A stretch of DNA of 42,408 nucleotides from Kosakonia sacchari. Lineage in GTDB: Bacteria; Pseudomonadota; Gammaproteobacteria; Enterobacterales; Enterobacteriaceae. This document shows, in pieces, positions 1 through 9,119 of this stretch. The notes beneath the pieces were generated by a model. It had not been told where the DNA came from, did no database searches, and worked only from the letters and a program-made list of their open reading frames with translations. The stretch's first letter is position 1. Each line of letters opens with the position of its first letter. Position numbers and translations under genes: made by a program. The DNA lies in NCBI GenBank assembly GCA_900109485.1, contig FOAY01000006.1, positions 237,179-279,586 on the forward strand. The letters run 5' to 3'.

Positions 1-111
1 AGCCGCCATCCGGCAAAACCGCCCGGTGGCGCTGACGCTTACCGGGCCTACGTGTTTAGCGAGTCTGGAGGTTTGCGCCGTAGGCCGGATAAGGCGTAGC
101 CGCCATCCGGC
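1..111. repeat. REP/BIME element, left part cut by window edge
   Basis: Two REP types occur here in opposite orientation: a GCCCGGT...ACCGGGC hairpin at about 22-50 and a GCCGGAT-type REP at about 90-111. The same composite, almost base for base, recurs at about 4983-5172, so it is one BIME family. Such elements lie between genes and can act as mRNA 3' stabilisers or gyrase/IHF sites in relatives; no role is shown here. Confidence 0.85.
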
Positions 112-135
112 GTTTGTGGATATTGGGAATATTGT

Positions 136-535
136 GGAATTATTCCGTTCACCAGAAGACTGGCAGACACTTATGCTTTGTCGCTCGTGAACGGGAAAAG
201 GGGAGTTATCGGGCCTCTACGTTAACTTCAGCAATGAAAAAGTTTTGGGAAACACCAGGCTTGCCGCGATGGGGTTGTGTCCCCGCTGAAATCGGCGAAC
301 CGAAGCACAAATGACAAGGTCTGGACGCCATGGATGGCGGCCAGAGGCGAGTCGAGACACGACGTCGAGTCGAGCCGACCGCAGGCAGTTGTGCGGGAGG
401 TGAGCGTAGTGCGGAGCACCGATTTCCCTGCGGGGCCGCGGGGATTGAAAAGGGGAGCGCGGTAGCTCCTCTTTTCCCGTTCACGTGTTAGTACGTTTCT
501 GAAACTCTTGAATGCCAGGTGAACGGAACAATACC
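136..535. mobile_element. MITE-like structured dispersed repeat, copy A
   Basis: This is a non-coding element of about 400 bp. The outer ends 136-153 and 518-535 are inverted copies with 16 of 18 bases matching. An inner inverted pair, 186-205 and 466-485, matches at 19 of 20. The core from 266 carries a GGGG/CCCC hairpin, a TCTGG...CCAGA hairpin around 321-346 and a terminal stem near 447-475. The core recurs at 22458-22803, where a block of extra hairpins is inserted. It is neither a REP nor recognisably ERIC, and no transposase is encoded. The rest of this gene-free stretch up to fepC holds a 22-bp tandem repeat and about 60 bases with nothing I recognise. Confidence 0.6.
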
Positions 536-598
536 TCTGGAGTGACATATTCTGACCTCTGGAGTGGCATATCCTGACCTCTGGAGTGACATATCCTG
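533..598. repeat. 22-bp tandem repeat, three units
   Basis: Three head-to-tail 22-bp units begin at 533, 555 and 577, each starting ACCTCTGGAGTG and differing at one or two positions. They abut the right inverted end of the MITE-like element and lie just beyond the 3' end of fepC. There are no spacers between units, so this is not a CRISPR. Confidence 0.85.
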
Positions 599-661
599 AA
601 GAGGAACCCGGTTTCCCCTGGGCTGACATTATTTGGCACAGCTTGCCCGATTGCGCTAAGG

Positions 662-1471
662 CTATCGGGACTCTATTCCGCTGCGCCCCAGCGGCACCAC
701 CAGCGGTGTATGCGCCACCGGATCGTCAATAATCATGCAGCGCAGACCGTAGACCGCTTCTATCAATTCGGCGGTGACGATCTCTTTGGGCGCGCCCTGC
801 GCGACAATTTTGCCATCGCGCAGCGCAATCAGATGCGTGGCGTAGCGGCAGGCCTGATTCAAATCATGCAGCACCGCCGCCAGCGTATAACCCTGCTCGC
901 GGTTCAGCGCGCTTAACAGCTCCAGCAGATCGATCTGGTAGCTGATATCGAGCCAGGTGGTGGGTTCGTCGAGCAGCATGATGGCGGTTTCCTGCGCCAG
1001 CACCATCGCAATCCACGCTCGCTGCCGCTGGCCGCCGGAGAGCGTATCGACACTCTGGCTGGCCAGCGAATCCACGCCGGTGGCTTTCATCGCCCGCGCC
1101 ACGGCATCTTCATCCTCTTTACGCCAGCGGGTGAACAGCGGCTGATGCGGGTAGCGCCCGCGCGCCACCAGCTCCTGCACGGTAATATCGCCCGGCGTGG
1201 TGGCGTTTTGCGCCAGCAGCCCGACGCGCCGCGCCACCTCTTTGCTGGCGAAACGCTGGATCTGCTCGCCATCAAGATAAACATGCCCCTGTGCGGGTGT
1301 CATCAGTCGGCTCAGCGTGCGCAGCAGCGTTGATTTACCGCAGCCGTTGGGGCCGATAATGGCGGTGAAATGGCCGTCGGGAATGGCAACGCTTAGCTGC
1401 TCAGCAATGATTTTTTTGCCATAACCCAGCGTTAAGTCTGTGCCGCGCAAACGGGAAGATAAGTCGGTCAT
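662..1471 (-). CDS. fepC: Ferric-enterobactin ABC transporter ATP-binding protein
   Basis: FepC is the cytoplasmic ATPase that powers import of ferric enterobactin through FepD/FepG. At 269 residues it is close to the E. coli protein (271). Walker A (GPNGCGKST) is at 40-48, the ABC signature LSGGQ at 144-148, Walker B (IMLLDEP) at 164-170 and the H-loop histidine at 202. The reading frame stays open upstream, but the start at 1471 (protein beginning MTDLSSRLRG) is chosen because it forms an ATGA overlap with the fepG stop, the usual coupling in this operon. It is the last gene of fepD-fepG-fepC and should be under Fur control through the promoter upstream of fepD. No fepE is visible between this gene and the window edge. 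Confidence 0.97.
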   Translation of the reverse strand: MTDLSSRLRGTDLTLGYGKKIIAEQLSVAIPDGHFTAIIGPNGCGKSTLLRTLSRLMTPAQGHVYLDGEQIQRFASKEVARRVGLLAQNATTPGDITVQELVARGRYPHQPLFTRWRKEDEDAVARAMKATGVDSLASQSVDTLSGGQRQRAWIAMVLAQETAIMLLDEPTTWLDISYQIDLLELLSALNREQGYTLAAVLHDLNQACRYATHLIALRDGKIVAQGAPKEIVTAELIEAVYGLRCMIIDDPVAHTPLVVPLGRSGIESR

Positions 1472-2457
1472 TTCTTGCGGGACTCCTGAATTAACAAGGC
1501 GATAAGGTAGATACCGCCAAGGCTGACGGTGACCACGCCCACCGGCAACTGATAAGGCGTAAACCCTTGCTGGGCGATAAAATCTGCCAGCAACAGCAGC
1601 AGCGCGCCGCACAGGGCCGACTGCGTTAAGCCCCAACGGGCGGTGGCGCTGATGCGCCGGGCGATATGCGGGGCCACCAGCGCGATAAACGAAATCGGCC
1701 CCGCCAGCGCGGTAGCCGCCGCCGTCAGCGCCACCGCCACCAGCATTAACAGCAAGCGCGAACGCTCGACGCGAACGCCGAGCGCGCAGGCGCTGTCATC
1801 GCCCATCTCCAGCAACCGCATCCGGCGGGCGAGCAGGGCGGCGCACACGAACATTGCCAAAATAATTGGCGCAGAAGGCAGCGTTTTCGCCCAGGTCAGG
1901 CCGTTCAACGAGCCAGCATTCCACAGCCCGGCGGTGAGGGCGGTTTCCAGCGATGCCCGTAGCAGCAGCCAGGTATTGAACGCCACCAGCATTGCACGCA
2001 CGCCAATGCCGACAATAATCAGGCGGAAGGTTTCAATGCCATTGCGCCAGGCCAGCAGCCAGACCACCAGCGAGGTGAGCATACCGCCCGCCAGCGCTGC
2101 CAGCGCAATGGCCGTTAAATGCTGACCAAACAGCACCATCGCTACCAGCACGCCGCTCCACGCGCCGGTGTTAAAGCCCATCACATCCGGGCTGCCTAAC
2201 GGGTTGCGCATCAGCGACTGAAAAATCGCACCGCTGACGCCGAGCGCGGCACCGACCAGCAGCGCCATCAATACGCGCGGTAAACGCCACTCCATCACCA
2301 CCCGTTGCATCGCGCGCGGCGCATCGCCGGTTAATGCGCGCATCACCTGGGTCAATTCCAGCGTCACTGCGCCACTGCGCAGGCTCCAGACCACCATCAG
2401 CACGGCACAAAGTACCATCAGCAGACAACTGGTGACTAAACGACGGGACGGCGACAT
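1468..2457 (-). CDS. fepG: Ferric-enterobactin ABC transporter permease FepG
   Basis: One of the two inner-membrane permeases for ferric enterobactin, of the FecCD/BtuC family, 329 residues (E. coli 330). The N-terminal region is hydrophobic. The family stretch RNPLGSPDVMGFN is at 84-96, and a C-terminal GPISFIALVAPHIARR segment is typical of the ATPase-contacting loop. The open frame extends much further upstream through fepD in another frame, but the start MSPSRR at 2457 overlaps the fepD stop by one base (TGATG), the expected coupling. It pairs with FepD and is driven by FepC. Confidence 0.96.
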   Translation of the reverse strand: MSPSRRLVTSCLLMVLCAVLMVVWSLRSGAVTLELTQVMRALTGDAPRAMQRVVMEWRLPRVLMALLVGAALGVSGAIFQSLMRNPLGSPDVMGFNTGAWSGVLVAMVLFGQHLTAIALAALAGGMLTSLVVWLLAWRNGIETFRLIIVGIGVRAMLVAFNTWLLLRASLETALTAGLWNAGSLNGLTWAKTLPSAPIILAMFVCAALLARRMRLLEMGDDSACALGVRVERSRLLLMLVAVALTAAATALAGPISFIALVAPHIARRISATARWGLTQSALCGALLLLLADFIAQQGFTPYQLPVGVVTVSLGGIYLIALLIQESRKK

Positions 2458-3461
2458 CACAGGCCACCTCCGCGCGCGCGGCGCACCAGTACAATCAGCA
2501 CCGGCGCACCGAGAAAGGCGCTGACCACCGATACGCGCAGCTCGCCGGGCACAATCAGGCGGCCAATAATATCGGCGAACAGCAACAACGCTGGCGTCGC
2601 AAGCAATGTGACCGGCAGCGACCAGCGGTGATCCGCACCCACCAGCCAGCGCGCCATGTGCGGCATCATCAGGCCGATAAAGGCAATCGGGCCGACCACC
2701 GCCGTCGCGCTGCCGCACAGCACGGTGATGGTCACTAATCCGAGTAATTGTGTGCGCGCCACCTTGCTGCCAAGCGCCGTGGCGGTATCGCTGCCGAGGC
2801 TCAAACTGTTGAGCGAGCGGCTCAGCATCAGCGTGATTGCCGCCGCCAGCAGCACCGGAATGATCACCATTTTCAACGTTTGCAGGGTGCGGATATCCAG
2901 CGATCCGGCCTGCCAGAATCGCAACTGGTCGTAGACATCGGCATTCAGCAGCGCAATCCCGCTGGAGAGCCCTTCCAGCACCGCGCCAAGCGCCACCCCC
3001 GCCAGCGTCAGACGCACCGGACTGAGCTGCCCGCCGCCCTGGCTGCCGGTAAAGGCCACCAGCAGCGACGCGGCCAGCGCGCCGCAAAACGCCAGCAGCA
3101 ATTGTTCCACCGGAGACGAAATACCGAGCAGCGCCGCGCCGAGCACAATGGCGAAACTGGCACCGGAATTCACACCAAGCAGGCCGGGATCGGCCAGCGG
3201 ATTACGGGTGAGGGTTTGCATCAACGCACCAGCAAGCCCCAGCGCGCCACCGGCCAGCAGACCCGCCAGCGTACGCGGCAGGCGCGCATCGCGGATGACG
3301 GCGCAGTCCGCGCTCTGGCAGACGCCGAAGAGGGCGTCGATCACCACGGAGGCGGGCATCGGTTTGGCGCCGATAAACAGGCTGAGTGCGGCGGCGACAA
3401 TAAGCAGTATCAATAGTCCGGCGAGAACAAAGGGGCGCGCCGGAAAAGCAGAACACGACAT
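2457..3461 (-). CDS. fepD: Ferric-enterobactin ABC transporter permease FepD
   Basis: The second FecCD-family permease, 334 residues from the ATG at 3461, exactly the E. coli FepD length. A TTG four codons upstream is possible, but the ATG has a GGGA ribosome-binding sequence at suitable spacing. The family motif RNPLADPGLLGVN is at 86-98, and GPIAFIGLMMPHMARW lies in the C-terminal part. It is the first gene of the leftward fepDGC operon and is divergent from entS. The shared intergenic region contains a Fur box. With FepG it forms the membrane channel that receives ferric enterobactin from FepB. Confidence 0.96.
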   Translation of the reverse strand: MSCSAFPARPFVLAGLLILLIVAAALSLFIGAKPMPASVVIDALFGVCQSADCAVIRDARLPRTLAGLLAGGALGLAGALMQTLTRNPLADPGLLGVNSGASFAIVLGAALLGISSPVEQLLLAFCGALAASLLVAFTGSQGGGQLSPVRLTLAGVALGAVLEGLSSGIALLNADVYDQLRFWQAGSLDIRTLQTLKMVIIPVLLAAAITLMLSRSLNSLSLGSDTATALGSKVARTQLLGLVTITVLCGSATAVVGPIAFIGLMMPHMARWLVGADHRWSLPVTLLATPALLLFADIIGRLIVPGELRVSVVSAFLGAPVLIVLVRRARGGGL

Positions 3462-3477
3462 AAGACGTCCCAAATTT

Positions 3478-3502
3478 GATAATGATAGTAATTATCGTTA
3501 TC
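3478..3502. promoter_or_regulatory. Fur box in the fepD-entS divergent promoter
   Basis: GATAATGATAGTAATTATC with a continuing GTTATC closely matches the Fur consensus of GATAAT/ATTATC half-sites. It lies 16 bases upstream of the fepD start and about 70 upstream of entS, as in the E. coli bidirectional fepD-entS control region. It should repress both transcripts when iron is plentiful. Confidence 0.85.
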
Positions 3503-3573
3503 GATCTTGTTTTGATATGTTAACATGCGAAGCCGACATATGGACATAAAAAGTACCTATTTAAGGCGCTGTG

Positions 3574-4809
3574 ATGAAACAACAATCCTGGCTGTTGAAC
3601 CTTAGCCTGCTGCGCACGCATCCGGCTTTTCGCGCGGTGTTTCTGGCGCGTTTTATCTCGATTTTATCGCTGGGCCTGCTTGGCGTAGCGGTGCCGGTGC
3701 AGATTCAGGCAATGACGCACTCCAGCTGGCAGGTGGGGTTATCGGTCACGCTGACCGGTTCGGCCATGTTTATTGGCCTGATGTTTGGCGGCGTGCTGGC
3801 GGATCGCTATGAACGTAAGAAGCTGATTTTACTGGCGCGTTCTACCTGCGGCGTTGGGTTTATCGGCTTGTTTCTGAACGCACAACTGGCGGAGCCTTCG
3901 CTGGCGGCGATCTATCTGCTGGGTTTGTGGGACGGTTTTTTCGGCGCGCTCGGCGTGACGGCGCTGCTGGCGGCAACGCCTGCGCTGGTCGGGCGGGAAA
4001 ACCTGATGCAGGCGGGGGCGATCACCATGCTGACGGTGCGTCTGGGGTCGGTGATTTCGCCGATGTGCGGCGGTCTGCTGCTGGCTTCGGGCGGCGTAGT
4101 GTGGAACTACGGTCTGGCGGCGGCAGGGACGTTTATCACTCTGTTGCCGTTACTCAGCCTGCCTGCATTGCCACCACCGCCGCAGCCGCGCGAGCACCCG
4201 CTGAAATCGCTGCTGACGGCGCTGCAATTTTTATTTCGTAATCCATTGATTGGCAGTATCGCACTGCTCGGCGGGCTGTTAACCATGGCCAGCGCGGTGC
4301 GCGTGCTTTATCCGGCGCTGGCGATGAGCTGGAACATGTCGGCGGCGGAAATCGGCCTGCTGTATGCCGCGCTGCCGCTTGGTGCGGCTATTGGGGCGTT
4401 GACCAGCGGCAAGCTGGCGCACAGCGAAAGGCCTGGCGTGATTATGCTGATGACCAGCGTCGGCGCTTTTGTCGCGATAGGTCTGTTCAGCCTGATGCCG
4501 GTGTGGGCGCTCGGCGTGCTGTTGCTGGCGTTATGCGGCTGGCTGACCGCCGTGAGTTCGCTGTTGCAGTACACCCTGCTGCAAACCCAGACGCCGGAAG
4601 CGATGCTCGGGCGCATCAATGGTTTGTGGACCGCGCAGAACGTGACCGGCGATGCGATTGGCGCGGCGCTGTTGGGGGCAATGGGATCGATGATGACGCC
4701 CGCCTCATCGGCGAGCATCAGCGGGCTGGTACTGGCGGCGATTGGTTTAGTGCTGGTGATGGCACTCGGCGAGCTGCGCCGTTTTCGTCAGACGCAGCCT
4801 GCCGCGTAG
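3574..4809 (+). CDS. entS: Enterobactin exporter EntS (MFS)
   Basis: EntS exports newly made enterobactin across the inner membrane to the periplasm. The 411-residue product is a major facilitator protein with about 12 hydrophobic segments, highly similar to E. coli EntS (416). Diagnostic stretches include LADRYERKK in the loop after the second helix, [19 protein letters not shown] and [21 protein letters not shown] codon at 3571 precedes the ATG at 3574; the ATG is preferred because it matches the E. coli N-terminus and has AAGG upstream. It is divergent from fepDGC and shares the Fur-box region. It is followed by REP elements rather than an obvious simple terminator. Confidence 0.96.
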   Translation: MKQQSWLLNLSLLRTHPAFRAVFLARFISILSLGLLGVAVPVQIQAMTHSSWQVGLSVTLTGSAMFIGLMFGGVLADRYERKKLILLARSTCGVGFIGLFLNAQLAEPSLAAIYLLGLWDGFFGALGVTALLAATPALVGRENLMQAGAITMLTVRLGSVISPMCGGLLLASGGVVWNYGLAAAGTFITLLPLLSLPALPPPPQPREHPLKSLLTALQFLFRNPLIGSIALLGGLLTMASAVRVLYPALAMSWNMSAAEIGLLYAALPLGAAIGALTSGKLAHSERPGVIMLMTSVGAFVAIGLFSLMPVWALGVLLLALCGWLTAVSSLLQYTLLQTQTPEAMLGRINGLWTAQNVTGDAIGAALLGAMGSMMTPASSASISGLVLAAIGLVLVMALGELRRFRQTQPAA

Positions 4810-4816
4810 AAAGCTG

Positions 4817-5175
4817 AATGCCGGAGGGCGCTGACGCTTATCCGGCCTACGTCTGCTGTACCGCTTTGTGTAGGCCGGATAAGGCGCAGCCGCCAACCGG
4901 CAAAACCGCCGATTTCGGCGGAGGCACAACCCCAGCGCTTCAGCAGCTTTGCTCACAGGGAAAAGGGTGTCGCTGTGGGAAATGCCCGGTGGCGCTGACG
5001 CTTACCGGGCCTACGTGTTTACCGGGCCGACAAAGAGGTTTGCACCGTAGGCCGGATAAGGCCGAAGCCGGGCAATGCCCGGTGGCGCTGACGCTTACCG
5101 GGCCTACGTGTTTACCGGGCCTGCAAAAAGGTTTGCGCCGTAGGCCGGATAAGGCGTAGCCGCCATCCGGCAAAC
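4817..5175. repeat. REP/BIME array between entS and fepB
   Basis: This gene-free gap between two convergent genes contains alternating GCCGGAT-type and GCCCGGT-type REPs. One pair is at 4818-4906. Two near-identical units of about 100 bp follow (about 4983-5070 and 5082-5172), each joining a GCCCGGT hairpin to a GCCGGAT REP. The last REP ends a few bases before the fepB stop. Short open frames through the array are repeat artefacts. Confidence 0.9.
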
Positions 5176-5178
5176 AGA

Positions 5179-6186
5179 TTAACCAAACAGCGCCGACAAA
5201 CGCTGCAACACGCGGGTAGCGCTGTAGTAATCCAGGCGGAAGGTTTCTGCGCCGAGGGCGTAAACGCGTTTGTTCTGTACCGCAGGTAGATGCACCAGCA
5301 GCGGGTTCGCACTCAGCGCGTCGGCATCTTGTTGATCGCTGGCGAACAGGAACAGCGCTTCACCGTTCAGCCCGGCGGCAAGGTTTTCGCCGCCCAGTTG
5401 CACGATGTCGTGGCGTTTACCCTGGCTCTGGCTGGTTTGCAGATTAGCCGGTAGCGGCGCAAGGGCGAAGCCCAGTTGCTGCAACAACTTGCCCTGCGCG
5501 GAGTCGCGGGTCCACAGGTTGGCGCTGTGCGCGGCGGGAGTATAAACCAGTGCAGTAACCGGCTGCGGCGGCAGTTTCATCCGCGCTTTGACGTCGGTCA
5601 GTTGCTGGTTGAATTCGCCGATGCGCGCAGCGGCCTGTTTTTCCTGGCCGGTGATTTCACCCAGTTGGGTGAGCAGCGCCTGCCAGCTTTTATCGTCGTA
5701 ATTGATGACCAGCGTCGGTGCGATGGTGGAAAGCTGGTCGTACAGGGCAAGGGCGGAATCGCCGCCGGTGGCGCTGATGAGGATCAGATCCGGCATCTGC
5801 GCGGCAACGGCTTCGGCATTCGCTTCACCAATGTAAAGACGCGCGACGTTGCGTTGTTTCGCCACGTCGCCCCACTGGCGCAGAAAGCCTTGCGCGTCGG
5901 CAAAACGGTTATTCGGCGTGGTCGCACCGCTGGCAATCACCGGTGCGTCAATTGCCAGCAGCGATCCGGTAAGGGTGACGCTGGTTGACACAATGCGCAG
6001 CGGCTTGCTGTCGAGCTGATGCGTGCCGCGGCTGTCGGTGACCTGGCGAGGCCAGTCGGCGGCGATTGCTGAGGTTAGTCCTAAAACAAAAATGCCCAGC
6101 ATCACTAAGGGCTTACGGAACAAAAAAGAAAATCTCACGGATTGCGTCCTGTTTTTGTTGAGGTTAATGCTTCTCATTTTCATCAT
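5179..6186 (-). CDS. fepB: Periplasmic ferric-enterobactin binding protein
   Basis: FepB binds ferric enterobactin in the periplasm and delivers it to FepDG. After a signal peptide (hydrophobic core [14 protein letters not shown], cleavage likely after AIA) the mature protein begins [16 protein letters not shown], nearly as in E. coli. Conserved blocks [36 protein letters not shown] and [20 protein letters not shown] are present. The start is uncertain: a TTG lies further upstream, ATGs are at 6186, 6183 and 6177, and none has a strong ribosome-binding site. From 6186 the product is 335 residues, longer than the E. coli 318 because of an extended N-region. It is divergent from entC and shares a Fur-box promoter. 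Confidence 0.93.
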   Translation of the reverse strand: MMKMRSINLNKNRTQSVRFSFLFRKPLVMLGIFVLGLTSAIAADWPRQVTDSRGTHQLDSKPLRIVSTSVTLTGSLLAIDAPVIASGATTPNNRFADAQGFLRQWGDVAKQRNVARLYIGEANAEAVAAQMPDLILISATGGDSALALYDQLSTIAPTLVINYDDKSWQALLTQLGEITGQEKQAAARIGEFNQQLTDVKARMKLPPQPVTALVYTPAAHSANLWTRDSAQGKLLQQLGFALAPLPANLQTSQSQGKRHDIVQLGGENLAAGLNGEALFLFASDQQDADALSANPLLVHLPAVQNKRVYALGAETFRLDYYSATRVLQRLSALFG

Positions 6187-6278
6187 TGCATGAGGGGGAT
6201 GCAAGCATTAGCGACGCAGAAGAGGAATCTGCTGTTGACAGCACTGGTAATAACTTTTTATCTTATCGCAACAAAACA

Positions 6279-6299
6279 AAAATGATAATCATTATTAAT
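6279..6299. promoter_or_regulatory. Fur box in the fepB-entC divergent promoter
   Basis: AAATGATAATCATTATTAAT is a near-consensus Fur operator (core GATAATCATTATT) placed between fepB and entC, as in E. coli. It should repress both fepB and the entCEBAH operon under iron sufficiency. Confidence 0.88.
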
Positions 6300-6325
6300 C
6301 TCACTTATCGTTGTTGGAGGATGAT

Positions 6326-7501
6326 ATGGATATGTCCCTGGCTGAGGATATCCAGCAGTCGGCAAAGACACTGGCCGCGGATCAGTTTTTGTTTATGTCG
6401 CCGTACCGCAGTTTTATAACCTCCGGGTGCGTTGCCCGTTTCTCTGAACCTGCCGTCGGCGGTGATTCTCCAGAGAGCGCCTTCCAGAGCAAACTGGCGC
6501 AGGCCTTTGCCGATGCGAAAGCGCGGGGCGTGGTCCGGCCGGTGATGGTCGGCGCAATCCCGTTCGATACCACCCAACCTTCGGCGCTGTTTATTCCAGC
6601 GTCGTGGCAAACTTTCTCCCGCCCGGCGCGCCAGCGTTCTGCCCGCTATTTCAACGCCAGCAACATGCCGAATGTTGTCGCGCAACGCGAAATCCCGGAG
6701 CAGGAAACCTTCATGCAGATGGTGGCGCGCGCGGCGCAGAAGACCGCCACGCCGGAAGTGGACAAAGTGGTGCTCTCCCGCCTGATCGAGATTGCCACCG
6801 ACAGCCACATCGACGGCGGCGTGTTGCTGGAGCGGCTGATTGCCCAGAACCCGGCCAGTTTCAATTTCCACGTTCCGTTGCCGGATGGCGGCGCGCTGCT
6901 GGGTGCCAGCCCGGAACTGCTGCTACGCAAAGAGGGCGACCATTTTAGTTCGCTGCCGCTGGCCGGTTCCGCCCGTCGCCAGCCGGATGACATGCTGGAT
7001 CGCGAAGCGGGCAACAAGTTGCTGGCGTCGGAAAAAGACCGTCATGAGCACGAACTGGTGACGCAGGCGATGAAAAAAGTGCTGCAACCGCGCAGCCGCT
7101 CTCTGACCTTGCCGGATTCGCCGCAACTGGTGACCACGCCGACGTTGTGGCATCTGGCGACGCCCATTGAAGGCACGGCGCTGGCGGGGGAAAACGCCCT
7201 GACGCTCGCCTGCCTGCTGCACCCGACGCCTGCGCTGAGCGGTTTCCCGCATCAGGTGGCGAAAAAGCTGATTGCCGAGCTGGAGCCGTTCAACCGTGAA
7301 CTGTTCGGCGGCATTGTCGGCTGGTGCGATGACGAAGGAAATGGCGAGTGGGTAGTGACCATCCGCTGCGCCCGCATTCATGAAAACCACGTCCGGCTGT
7401 TTGCCGGAGCCGGTATTGTGCCTGCCTCCTCGCCGCTGGCAGAGTGGCGCGAAACCGGGGTGAAACTGACCACCATGCTGAACGCATTTGGTCTGCACTG
7501 A
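6326..7501 (+). CDS. entC: Isochorismate synthase EntC
   Basis: EntC converts chorismate to isochorismate, the first committed step of enterobactin synthesis, in the cytoplasm. The product is 391 residues, the same as E. coli EntC, and conserved catalytic or Mg-binding positions line up: Lys147, Glu197 (SPELL), Glu241 (HEHEL) and Glu376 (WRETG). The frame is open upstream from a TTG, but the ATG at 6326 has GGAGG five bases before it and gives the family N-terminus. It heads entC-entE-entB-entA-entH, whose genes are separated by ten bases or fewer, or overlap. Confidence 0.97.
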   Translation: MDMSLAEDIQQSAKTLAADQFLFMSPYRSFITSGCVARFSEPAVGGDSPESAFQSKLAQAFADAKARGVVRPVMVGAIPFDTTQPSALFIPASWQTFSRPARQRSARYFNASNMPNVVAQREIPEQETFMQMVARAAQKTATPEVDKVVLSRLIEIATDSHIDGGVLLERLIAQNPASFNFHVPLPDGGALLGASPELLLRKEGDHFSSLPLAGSARRQPDDMLDREAGNKLLASEKDRHEHELVTQAMKKVLQPRSRSLTLPDSPQLVTTPTLWHLATPIEGTALAGENALTLACLLHPTPALSGFPHQVAKKLIAELEPFNRELFGGIVGWCDDEGNGEWVVTIRCARIHENHVRLFAGAGIVPASSPLAEWRETGVKLTTMLNAFGLH

Positions 7502-7510
7502 GGAGCGACG

Positions 7511-9109
7511 ATGACCATTCCGTTTACCCGCTGGCCGGAAGAATTCGCCCGCCGTTACCGCGAAAAAGGGTACTGGCAGGATCTGCCGCTCACTGACATT
7601 TTGACCCGCCATGCGCACAGCGATGCCACGGCGGTGATCGACGGCGATCGCCCGTTGAGCTACCGCCAGTTACATCAGGCTTCCGATAACCTGGCGTGCA
7701 GCTTACAGGCGCAGGGGATCGCGCGCGGCCAGACCGCGCTGGTGCAACTGGGCAATGTGGCGGAGTTCTACATCACGCTGTTTGCCCTGCTGAAACTCGG
7801 CGTGGCGCCGGTGAATGCGCTATTCAGCCATCAGCGCAGCGAGCTGACCGCCTATGCCGCACAGATCAAACCGGCGCTGTTGATTGCCGATCGCGATCAT
7901 GCATTGTTTGCTGACGACGCGTTTATTCGCACGCTGGATTCCGTTCGCGTCGTACTGCTGCGCGGCGAACAGGGCGAGCACGCGCTGGAGGCGGCGATTG
8001 CCCGCCCGGCGGATAACTTTGTCGCCACGCCGACACCGGCCGATGAAGTGGCGTTTTTCCAGCTTTCTGGCGGCAGTACCGGCACGCCAAAGCTTATCCC
8101 TCGCACCCACAACGATTATTACTACAGCATTGCGCGCAGCAACGAGATTTGCGGCTTCACCGCGCAAACCCGCTATTTATGCGCACTGCCCGCCGCGCAC
8201 AACTACCCGATGAGTTCTCCCGGCGCGCTGGGCGTCTTCCTCGCGCAAGGCTGCGTGGTGCTGGCCGCCGATCCGAGCGCCACGCTCTGCTTCCCGCTGA
8301 TCGAAAAACACCAGATTACCGTCACTGCGCTGGTGCCGCCTGCGGTGAGCCTGTGGTTGCAGGCGATCACTGAGTGGGGCAGCAATGCGCAACTGGCATC
8401 GCTCAAACTGTTACAGGTCGGCGGCGCGCGGCTGTCAGCAACGCTGGCGGCGCGTATTCCGGCGGAGATCGGCTGCCAGTTACAGCAGGTGTTTGGCATG
8501 GCCGAAGGGCTGGTGAACTACACCCGGCTGGACGATCCCTTTGATCGCATCATCAATACGCAGGGCCGCCCGATGTGCCCGGATGATGAAGTGTGGGTGG
8601 CGGATGAACACGGCAATCGGCTGCCGCCAGGCCATGTCGGGCGGCTGATGACGCGCGGGCCGTACACCTTTCGCGGCTATTTCAACAGCCCGGAGCACAA
8701 CGCCAGCGCCTTCGATGCGAATGGTTTTTACTGCTCCGGCGATCTGATTTCGCTTGATGAGCAGGGCTACATCACCGTGCAGGGGCGGGAAAAAGATCAG
8801 ATCAACCGCGGCGGCGAGAAGATCGCTGCCGAGGAGATCGAAAACCTGCTGCTGCGCCACGAGTCAGTTATCCACGCCGCGCTGGTGAGCATGGAAGACA
8901 GCCTGCTGGGGGAAAAAAGCTGCGCGTACCTGGTGGTGAAAGAACCGCTGCGTGCCGTTGCGGTGCGTCGTTTTCTGCGTGAGCAGGGCGTCGCGGAATT
9001 TAAGCTGCCGGATCGCGTGGAGTGCCTGGCGGCACTGCCGCTGACGCCGGTCGGCAAAGTTGATAAGAAACAGTTACGTCAGTGGCTGGCCGAGCGCGCC
9101 ACCGCGTAA
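7511..9109 (+). CDS. entE: 2,3-dihydroxybenzoate-AMP ligase EntE
   Basis: EntE adenylates 2,3-dihydroxybenzoate with ATP and loads it onto the phosphopantetheine arm of the EntB carrier domain. At 532 residues it matches E. coli EntE (536). The adenylate-forming P-loop [10 protein letters not shown] is at 185-194. The aryl-acid pocket sequence HNYPM is at 230-234. The hinge region [20 protein letters not shown] is at 425-444, and the C-terminal catalytic lysine is Lys516 in PVGKVDKK. It starts nine bases after entC with GGAG upstream. Confidence 0.97.
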   Translation: MTIPFTRWPEEFARRYREKGYWQDLPLTDILTRHAHSDATAVIDGDRPLSYRQLHQASDNLACSLQAQGIARGQTALVQLGNVAEFYITLFALLKLGVAPVNALFSHQRSELTAYAAQIKPALLIADRDHALFADDAFIRTLDSVRVVLLRGEQGEHALEAAIARPADNFVATPTPADEVAFFQLSGGSTGTPKLIPRTHNDYYYSIARSNEICGFTAQTRYLCALPAAHNYPMSSPGALGVFLAQGCVVLAADPSATLCFPLIEKHQITVTALVPPAVSLWLQAITEWGSNAQLASLKLLQVGGARLSATLAARIPAEIGCQLQQVFGMAEGLVNYTRLDDPFDRIINTQGRPMCPDDEVWVADEHGNRLPPGHVGRLMTRGPYTFRGYFNSPEHNASAFDANGFYCSGDLISLDEQGYITVQGREKDQINRGGEKIAAEEIENLLLRHESVIHAALVSMEDSLLGEKSCAYLVVKEPLRAVAVRRFLREQGVAEFKLPDRVECLAALPLTPVGKVDKKQLRQWLAERATA

Positions 9110-9119
9110 AGGAGAGAAG

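Noticed and set aside
533-598. CRISPR array
   Set aside because: The three 22-base units are directly adjacent with no unique spacers, and no cas gene is present.
228-629. Open frames within the MITE-like element
   Set aside because: They run across inverted repeats and hairpins without a ribosome-binding site or recognisable domain, and the matching frames are not kept in copy B.
1468-3087. A 539-residue fepG reading
   Set aside because: The upstream half runs through fepD in another frame; the ATG at 2457 with a one-base overlap gives the normal FepG.
4818-5159. Small open frames in REP arrays, also at 15015-15449 and 25265-25550
   Set aside because: The translations simply repeat the REP units and have no independent start signals.
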